DNA of 64,000 nucleotides from Tubulanus polymorphus (Eukaryota; Nemertea; Palaeonemertea; Tubulaniformes; Tubulanidae): NCBI RefSeq assembly GCF_964204645.1, contig NC_134032.1, positions 11,836,275 to 11,900,274 of the forward strand, read 5' to 3'. Shown piece by piece: positions 55,828 to 64,000 of this stretch (position 1 is its first letter; each line of letters starts with the position of its first letter). The notes under the pieces were generated by a model. It saw only the letters and a program-made list of their open reading frames with translations, ran no database searches and was not told where the DNA came from. The position numbers and the translations under genes were made by a program.

Positions 55828-57599
55828 CTAAATATGCTCATCTGCGCAGCAGCCCAACGATTCGGCCTCGTGATTACAACAATCCCACGCGAACGCCACC
55901 TTCAGGAGTTTACCGGTACTGCTGTACTTTTCGATCTTCTTCTTCGCCTTCGGATGGTACCGACATGCCCTCTTGTGGTTGTCTTGTAAACGATACAGGC
56001 GCTGGCAACGTAGACATCGCGACACGGCCGTTTTCGCGGGTGGGAATCTCGCCGCTGAATTCCCCGCTGCTCCAGCGCCACCTACTGGCGAAATCGCCGA
56101 CGCCATCAAACTCAGTAAATTATTCGAATTTGCCGTTATTAACCGTGCGTCTGTCGATTGCGTTAATCGCGAGTCGATCACCGGCGGTGGTTTTTTCGAC
56201 TTGGACTTTTCGTAAATTTTCCGCCGCGTTTTAGCTGCGACGCCATCGCGCGCGGTCGCGTCGTTCAAAAACATCATCTGCCCGATCGGGTTATTCTGGT
56301 TGCCGTACGTCCCGTAGTGGTACATGTGCTTCAGTGTTTTAATGTACGCTTTGAATTTTTCGCACTCTTTCGTTTTTTCGCGCAACGACTCCTCGAATTG
56401 TTGCAGTTGAAGGTGAAGGTCGCGTATCGTCTGCTCCTGAAAGCGCGAGTGTTCGAGATTTTTCAGCGGTTGGATTTCGGCGATCAGTCGCACGGGTCGG
56501 TCGCCGCCGGTCTTGTCGCTCGTGCGAAAACCGGTTAACGCGTATTGCGGAGACGTCGTCTGCCCCTCTTTGTTCTCGTCGTCGTCATCATCATCGTCGG
56601 CAACTCCTGTCATTACAACGCGAGAATCGTTGGTCACCGCGCTGATATCGTGCACGACGACGACGTTCTGATTCGCGTTGCTATCTACGACGCGATTTTT
56701 CGACGGAGCAGTTTTTCGAACTACGATTCTCATATTATCGACATTTTTCGCCTGTTTTTTCTGTCGTCGCGGCGACCGGACGGCGTCGTCCTCATCGACG
56801 GGCGCTTGCCCGATTTTCCGAACGCTCAACAACGGCGGGCTGTACGTGCCCTCGCTTTCCAGAGGCAGCGGCTCGATCGGCGACGGCGCTGCGTTTCTCT
56901 TCCTAGACGGCGCCGCCGGTGTCGTTTCGACGTCGACCCCCTCCAGATCTTTGATCGCGAGATCTTTGTCTTTCAACTCGCGTTGCAGTTCGAGAATTTC
57001 CTGTTCGAGATTTTCGAATTTGCCGTGAATCGCGTCGGACAGGCAGCCGTACGACGCCAGTTCATCGTCGGTGAATCCCAACGCGAGAATACACTGATTC
57101 CTCTCTTCCATCACGTAGCGAATCGTGTCGCACGATTCCTGCACGGCCTGCTCGAGATTCGCGACGATCGCCGATTCGTCCTCGTTGATTTCGTCGCGGT
57201 TTTTCGTTTTGGTCGCGTAGCCGCACGCGTGCAGGAACTCGGCGAGCGTCTCGCTCGCGTTTAAAACGCGTTCGCCGTCCGTCAGTTTGGTTTTTCGTTG
57301 CCGGTCCATTTCTTTCAACGTCGCGTCGAGTTTTTTCTTCCAGCTCGAGCGTTCGGCGGTTAACAGCTCGATCACGCGCTCCTCGGCCAACGCCAAACGC
57401 TGCGATTCCGTTCGGTCGACGCTCAACTGGATTTGCTCGTCGACGAAATTACGCGCCAGGTTTCGGATGTCGACGTCGACGGTCCTGGTCGCGGTCCGTG
57501 GACTGGCGACGTTCGCGCGGACTGCGACTCCGTGGGTCTTCAGGTTGTTCATGTTTCGTGGCGCCACTTTTTGTTCGGCCAACATCTTTAAATCGTTCT
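55828..57599 (-). CDS. Coiled-coil protein with C-terminal CHORD-like Cys/His cluster (large terminal exon)
   Basis: Open from an acceptor CATTCTTTTCAG (exon start 57599) to TAG at 55828-55830. The first ATG is at 57585, giving 585 residues; a stop precedes the acceptor in this frame, so an upstream exon, coding or leader, is expected. Predicted helical coiled-coil segments lie at about 45-115, 160-215 and 385-425, separated by a disordered, charged region with a run of seven Asp near 330 and basic patches. The end carries C524-x2-C527, C541-x-Y-H-P, W567-x-C569-C570, G-C579-C580 and H584, an arrangement reminiscent of CHORD zinc-binding modules (YHP, W-x-CC, GC, H) but with a different interior. 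I cannot name the gene. High GC and codon bias match the KIF13-like exons, supporting it as a conserved gene. The long frames on the + strand across it are by-products. Confidence 0.8.
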
Positions 57600-57739
57600 G
57601 AAAAGAATGAAAGATGATGAAATACTTAAGATGATGGTAATCATAATTTTTATTTCGCCATCGATTAAATTTAGGTTACAAAAAGTATATCATAGAAATA
57701 GAAAATTGATGAAAGTTCGATCAGAAAGGGCGAACTTTC

Positions 57740-58290
57740 GTGGTGAGCCGATTAGAAGCTGAAGCTGATAATCCAACGCGCCATTGTTTGCATGATATCA
57801 CTGTTTCGGCCATCTTGGAACTAGGTCGGAACTAATACAGCGATCGTGCTTATGTGGATTCTTCAAATATCTTACCCCCCATGGTGGTACCTGCTTGTCA
57901 GGGGTTTTTGGTGTACCTGTGTTATCCTTGACATGTTATCCCTTTTCATTTAAACACCCCTCTGCCCATTTTCCTAGATCAGCCACTGTTATGTACTAGG
58001 TATGTTATAACAAATGGAAGGGTTAGTGATGGTATGATATACCCTCGTCAGTCAGGGTGATGTTAGATTTCGTAGCTAGTCAACTTGTTGTCGGAGCACA
58101 TAACCGAACGCACTTTAGTTTGGTTTTACGCATTTCACAGTGTCGGTCATTTTGAATCTTTTAGGTCTGAACTACTGTGACTGCGCTCAGTCGCGTGGAC
58201 GACTATTTTCGGACTGTTGCTCTGACTTACTGAAATTGCGGTTTCCCGAAGACACAACTAACTCCGATAACCAAGTTCACCAAGGTTATA
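57740..58290. repeat. Dispersed repeat, copy right of the antisense gene
   Basis: Two sub-copies (about 57800-57840 and 58130-58280) share CATCTTGGAACTAGGTCGGA and ACTAACTCCGATAACCAAG with 54850-55240. Confidence 0.6.
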
Positions 58291-60514
58291 CAATCAATAT
58301 ATAGGCATTCATTAGATAATTATGAATATGATCTGATAGATAATAACGAATAATTATAAGCCTAATAGGGAATGCTAAGCATCAATGATTATATTCTTGA
58401 TCGAAAAATCTTCTGACGATTAGTTCGTTATATCCGGCAAAAGATTAATCATACGTTCCTACAATTATTGAATTTCTTAGATCTGTATAATTCTTCGTAT
58501 TTGCGAATTTCATTCGTAGATTTCTTAAAACGGTGAAAAGCATTAATCAAAAAGAGCCCTCAAGTCGGATTAGGATTTTGTAATTGCGCTTAATCCCCCG
58601 AAAAACGCATTTGAAGACACACGTCTTCATAAGGGCATTAAGACAGATTTATTTGTAGGTATTTAAGGGGTATGCCTTCTAATTCTAGGGCTATTATGTT
58701 TGACTGCGCTAGTCTGAATCGGTCATTACAGACATATTAATCGCCACAATAGCCATATACACCGGTATATATTCTTTATAACGGTTATTCATTTTATTCG
58801 ACAGTCCGACTCCGGAGTCAGGTGTCCACGAGATAGTACTTGACTCTCAATATTTCAGCTCAGTGAAGCTCAGATTTTTAAGATCGGAATTCATTTCCTT
58901 AACTATATATTGGAACTAAAGATTTAAATTTTTTTAAAAATTTTGGTCGAGCTCTACTGTGGTTATGTCGATTTAGAAAATGGCCTCAAATGAGTATTAA
59001 CTTAGATTGATTGTAAGTTTTCAGTACCCGAAATTAGTTTAAACTCACCTCCATTGGTGATAGAACCAAAACTGGGCCCAATAGTTCAGTTATGACTTCA
59101 GGCCTTAAGTGGTCTCAAATTATAATAGTCTTTTTATAGATTTGCTATCACATCAAAATGCTCGTAGACTTTTGTCTTAAATCAAAACAATGACCGTGCA
59201 ACTGTCCCCTGGTCTCGAATCTGAGCCTGAAATGCGCAACCGACCTCAAGAATCCTAAATTCACCCGATGACCTTATATAATTTTAATATCTATGAATCT
59301 GCGGTTTATGGTAATTGCCCCGTAGCCCGGCGGCCGAGACTCCGACACGAGACAAAAATGTAAATCAATTATTAACTGAATGTGAGTACAGCGCGATAAA
59401 CTCGTATTCACTCAGTATTATCAGCCTTAAAGCAGAAATATTTTGTCCCGACCCAAATCATTAAAAATTCATTCTTAGTACATGTATTCAGTTCATCCTT
59501 AGGTTCAACAGTTTCGGAGTCTAGTTTCACAGCTATGATGCTAGGCAGGCCCATAGCCGGGGGAGGGGGGTGCGTCGGGTGTGAAAGAGAAGGTCCCCAA
59601 TTTTACCAAATAAGAAAAAGTGCGACTTCACAGTGACTTGTAAAGTAATCATATGTCATTTTCATATTTTATATTCAGTGTTTTGATGTTTTCTGATCAG
59701 AGTACCGGATATTGACACCAAATGAGAGCTGACCTTGCATCAAAACTCCTATCATTCGCAGCTTGGCTTAACTGATGCGGTTTTGGTCCACTTGTAGTTT
59801 ATATCGCGCCCCCCTCGGGGGCCTTGGCTACGGGCACTTGTTTTCGATTTTCAAATACTTAGTGTGTATGGCTAGGACTTTGTGATGCGTGGCGAATGAT
59901 GACTAATGTCTAAGTCCCGCAATCAAAATACGATATGTCGATATTTTAACTTTATAAATTTACATAACTTGTGCGGATGAAAAATTCGCAGCAACAGTAT
60001 TCTAATAGTCAGATGTTTGCGTTTGCTTTCAATTTGTGGGAAAGGTTTTGAATATTTTATTTCGCCTGAACAGAAAACAATGTTTAAAACAATGAATCAT
60101 GTTCATGGTTTCTTTGTTTGCACTCTCAGCACAGACCGGTGGTGGTGAGACCGACCGTCGATTTTAGTTTTAACTATTTATCGTCGATCGTTAAATTTGA
60201 TTTATGATCCTATCGACTGGTTTTACGGCGCAATAAACACCGGGCTGTGATTTCATTATTAAAACTCTTTGTCTCACTCTCTCTGCCCTTCACTTTTTCC
60301 CTCGGTTTCCACATCTCTACCCGAGTCGCCAGTTTCTTAATGCCCTACGCTTAGAACACTGGGAAACACAGAAAGCGGAGATACAGAAGATACAGAAACA
60401 TGTCTAAGCGGTTCCCTGTATTGTGTGTGTTAACACCAAATGCGAAACATGGTTTCAGGGAGAAAAAATTTTTCCAAAATAAAACATGTTTGATTCTGGC
60501 ATTTCCCCGAGTTT
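58291..60514. other. Intergenic or intronic stretch
   Basis: No exon or repeat that I can support, apart from an AT-rich composition. A CTCTCTCTGCCC patch near 60270-60290 precedes the minisatellite. If the CCDC73-like gene continues to the right this could be intron. Confidence 0.45.
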
Positions 60515-60715
60515 CTCTGTCTCCCGCTCTCACTACCCCCTCTCACTACCCCCTCTCACTATCCCCTCTCACTATCCCCTCTCACTACCCCCTCTCACTA
60601 CCCCTTCTCACTATCCCCTCTCACTATCCCCTCTCACTACCCCCTCTCACTATCCCCTCTCACTATCCCCTCTCACTATCCCCTCTCACTATCCCCTCTC
60701 ACTATCCCTGCTCTG
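60515..60715. repeat. 12 bp minisatellite
   Basis: About sixteen head-to-tail units of CCCCTCTCACTA, with C/T variation in the ACTACC/ACTATC position. Pro/Ser/Leu/Tyr-only open frames through it are artefacts. Confidence 0.9.
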
Positions 60716-63299
60716 TCTCTCATTCTCCCCTCTTTCTCCCTTTCCTCACTGCCTTACACCTCTCTGTCGCGGGTCGTATGGGAATCTAATATCGTCATAC
60801 ACCTGTTAAATTGTTTCAGGTATTTGTCATTAGGTCACACACGAGGCAGGACGTGAAGCATTTAATGAGTGATACAACACAGTGAAATTACTCAACGCTG
60901 TTAACTACTTGTCCATTACCGCTAGTTCTACGGTTCCACAATCGTAGGTTCAGTTTAACTCTATCATGTTGATCGCACCATCGCACGGAGACGATTTGGC
61001 CTGGGCCAAATTGGCAAACTCGGTCAAATTTAGCCCGTGCTTTTTAGAGATTAGAGATGTGCCTAACACATGTAAACCAATCATTATAAAACGATGCATA
61101 AACAAAGCGAGGTGGGTCATTTCCGGTACCAGTTGCAATTTGAACGCAATCATTTGTCCTGTGCTAAAATTGGGCTCAGGCCTGGTCCCCAGGTTTTGGT
61201 CGGGCCAAATTTGGCACCGGTGCGATCGCAGTGCGAACTGGGGTTATTTGGAGAGGAGCCAACTCCGTATCAAATCGAAGTGAAGAAACACCGAAAAAAT
61301 GCTTCATTTTCTATTCAAACATCGCAACAATTAATTACTTTCGAGGATAAAATGACGCGCCGAGAAAACCTTGAAAATGAAAAGAACTCACACGAACGTA
61401 CCTGCGGAATTGTTGATCAATCTGGTTCTGGTGAATCCTTGTTTCAGTGATTGATAATCCACATTTTCCCGTTTAAAAGGGTTCCCTGCAAGCGAATGTG
61501 TGTGTGGAAACACCTGTACTGCTAACACACTTAATAGGTGTATGAATAGAAACACTGCTCTCACCTGCACACGCTAATAGGGACTGTCTCATAGAAAATC
61601 ATCGCCGTTTCTAAACTCATCTAAAAAGGCCTCATTTAGAAATATTTAGAATCTGATAACCACTGTTTTCATTTTGATGATTTGTGGTGTCGATGGCTCG
61701 ATCATTCTCGGTTTTGGTCATGATTTTACTTCACAAAAAACAATTTGTGTCTTGAGTTTATTTGTTAGTTTTCTAGTATATTTTTCGATTCGAGAGTGAA
61801 ATTTAGTAGATTCCGGTAGGACTAATGCAAAACTAACTTGGTTTCTGGTTACTCATCAATCAAATTTATACTCGAGTTAAGAAGTCGATTTTCGATCACC
61901 TCTGTGGGGCCAGTTCCGTAGTCGAGACTTGATAAGCCCGACAGTGGTCTTAAGACACTGGTTTAAGTTATTAGATTGCCTATAGAATTGAGATGGTCTT
62001 AGATTAGTTTTAAGTCTAAGCCATGAGTAAGGAACCGCTGGGTTATTAATGCAGTTGTCAAAAGTTTCCCTTGACTCCTGTCAAAGTTTTTGATTGTGAC
62101 TCCAAAAATTGATGGATTTTTGATTGATTTAATTTCCCGGTTTGTCATGAATTTTTGATTGCATTTACTGTGAGGGAGTACATACTCTATATTTGATGAT
62201 GGCAACACCCTTACCGCCGACCCCTACCCTAAATGACTCCCTAGTTAATCCCTATCGTGATAACACAGCGACACGCAATAGCAGACGGAGCGATGCTGAA
62301 ATATTGATTTGCCATCAATTGATTTTCAGTTGATCACACAATGAATTGATAGATAAATATTGATAGGCAGTAAACTCTGCCGGTCACAATAGTAAAATTG
62401 ATTTCGAAACACGGCGTACTTTACATTTAGATTTCCTACAGGACGGCCAGTTCCTTAGGGAATAAAAGCCATTTTATTGCTTGATTTTACGAGGCCAGAG
62501 AGAAAGTTTTCTTGTATCGACCAATTTGAAAAAAGTCTCGAGTCAGCTCTACATTTGTTTGTTTATCTAGCTTTAGGTTGTTGTTGGGATCTTCGTTTCC
62601 TAAGACTAAATCTAATTGATTATTTATTTAACCTCACGACAGGACCACTGCCTTTGAAGTGTTGCCCGCACACAGTAAAGCAGCCAGCAGGACTCGGGGC
62701 GGCTTGAGCGGCCAATGTTCAAGAACTTGTTACATCCAAGATCGGCACTTTGATGTCCAAAATGGCAATGTTAGAAAAAGGGTACTAATTTTTATGGACT
62801 TGTACAAGTCTCTCTAGTCCCCCAAACTCTGCAGCAGCATCACTCCTTATCCCTCATAGACTCGACTTTGAACTGCCACTAACTTCTTGTAATAAAATCA
62901 GTCTTTCCGATTAGAGATTCTGAATTGCTATTTGAATCAGATCCAAAGTTGCATCTGGGGTCTATAAAATCTGAAAACTGAAATTCCGGCTACTGACCGG
63001 CGTTTAGGGGGGGGGGGGTTGAACAGGGTTTTGAGAATTTCCCTGACGAAGTTTCAAAACAAACCTTTCATAATTCATTCGATTCTAATGATATAAATGC
63101 ACCTGTCCTAGTTACATACATGTCACGACTAAAGCTAGGCCCCCTAACTGTGCCGAACTCTCCTGTGGAGTTGTTTTCTTTGAACGACAGACGAATTACA
63201 TATTTTTCTAAAGGTTCTAATTATTGACATAAAATAACCAGTTTTTAAAGAGATCTGAAGGAATTCCTAATGGGGTTCCGCTTTGAAGATATATGCACT
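60716..63299. other. Intergenic or intronic stretch
   Basis: No supported gene. An imperfect inverted pair TGATCGCACC.../...GGTGCGATCGCA spans about 60970-61235 and might be an old MITE. Words such as AGTCTTAAGA with AGACCAGT near 61950-62030 resemble the KIF13 intron at 5990-6060. A G10 run is at about 63007-63018. Confidence 0.45.
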
Positions 63300-63960
63300 A
63301 ACTTGAATAACAACTCTATGGAAAATTTCACCAGTTTCAACTTAACCATAGGTGACAGAGTCTACTGTATTTCTCAAAATCTTACTCAGTATTTGACACC
63401 GACTCGGGGTAGAATTTTACCAGTTTCAACTTTACCACAGTAAGAGACAGAGTCTACTGTATTTCTCAAACTCTTACTCAGTATTTGACACCGACTCGGG
63501 GTAGAATTTTACCAGTTTCAACTTTACCACAGTAAGAGACAGAGTCTACTGTATTTCTCAAAATCTTACTTGGTATTTGACACCAACTTGGGGTAGAATT
63601 TTACCAGTTTCAACTTTACCACAGTAAGAGAGAGAGTCTACTGCATTTCTCAAAATCTTACACGGTATTTGACACCAACTTGGGGTAGAATTTTACCAGT
63701 TTCAACTTTACCACAGTAAGAGAGAGAGTCTACTGTATTTCTCAAACTCCTACTCAGTATTTGACACCGACTCGGGGTAGAATTTTACCAGTCTGAGCTG
63801 TACTGCAGTAAGAGACAGATTCCTACTGTATTTCTCAAAAATCTTACTCAGTATTTGACCCCGACGTGGGTAAAATTTAAACTCCCAACTTTACCACAGT
63901 AAGAAATAGAGTCAAGTGTATGTCTCAAACACTTATTCTTTGTTTGACAGATACAATAAT
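63300..63960. repeat. 92 bp tandem array at the window end
   Basis: About seven units. GTATTTGACA starts at 63389, 63481, 63573, 63665 and 63757 (92 bp steps), then 63851. Each unit contains TTTTACCAGTTTCAACTTTA and AGAGTCTACTGTATTTCTCA. The last units are more diverged, and the array may continue past the window. Confidence 0.9.
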
Positions 63961-64000
63961 AGTTTTTAATTTGATCAAGTAATGGTTGTAAGGTTGTTTA

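Noticed and set aside
56545-57264. 239-codon + strand frame rich in Arg/Phe/Val
   Set aside because: Antisense shadow of the coiled-coil gene; the minus-strand frame has coiled coils and a Cys/His motif and explains the region.
60400-60809. Open frames of 107-129 codons
   Set aside because: They read through the 12 bp minisatellite and give repetitive Pro/Ser/Tyr peptides.
60966-61450. Possible further exon of the CCDC73-like gene (Lys/Glu-rich frame around 61260-61440)
   Set aside because: The composition is suggestive but no acceptor in the required phase and no recognisable alignment with the family were found.

Overview
This is a non-repetitive-poor, AT-rich animal nuclear window. It has spliced genes with canonical GT/AG introns, GC-richer exons in AT-rich introns, many fold-back elements and minisatellites, and no operon, viral genome or CRISPR structure. 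Gene content (a KIF13/kinesin-73 tail, a CCDC73-like coiled-coil gene, a rhodopsin-class GPCR and small secreted cysteine-rich peptides) suggests a bilaterian marine invertebrate, possibly a lophotrochozoan. The sequence alone does not fix the phylum.

Layout. (1) 2.0-9.9 kb, + strand: the last seven exons of a KIF13-type kinesin, ending in a C-terminal CAP-Gly domain split over two exons. Its introns carry several tandem repeats, including a roughly 1.2 kb array of 75-77 bp units just before the CAP-Gly exon. The 3' UTR and flank (9.9-14.2 kb) hold two piggyBac-like MITE copies. (2) 14.7-20.0 kb: a tandem array of 1.0-1.2 kb units, each with a long fold-back palindrome. (3) 20.3-36.2 kb: the most distinctive region. 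It is a tandemly multiplied head-to-head module of a single-exon class A GPCR on the - strand and a two-coding-exon, TATA-driven gene for a small secreted cysteine-rich peptide on the + strand. Three peptide genes are intact, with near-identical signal and propeptide but diversified mature parts (C-x-C ... G-T-x-W ... CC ... CC). Only the first GPCR is intact; the other receptor copies are truncated or frameshifted, and two share the same deletion breakpoint. (4) 36.2-50.5 kb: transposon-rich DNA with nested MITEs, fold-backs, a large inverted repeat pair and a LINE 3' fragment, and no convincing gene. (5) 52.5-57.6 kb: a + strand CCDC73-like coiled-coil gene (first five coding exons), followed by a - strand gene with a 585-residue terminal exon that has coiled coils and a CHORD-like Cys/His tail. 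(6) 58-64 kb: intergenic DNA with a 12 bp minisatellite and a 92 bp tandem array.

For genes working together, the GPCR/peptide cluster is the strongest case. The peptides have the architecture of secreted defensin/anemone-toxin-like or hormone-like ligands and were co-duplicated with a receptor gene. Whether they bind that receptor is unknown. The asymmetry (peptides kept, receptor copies decayed) suggests selection on peptide number and diversity rather than on strict ligand-receptor pairing.
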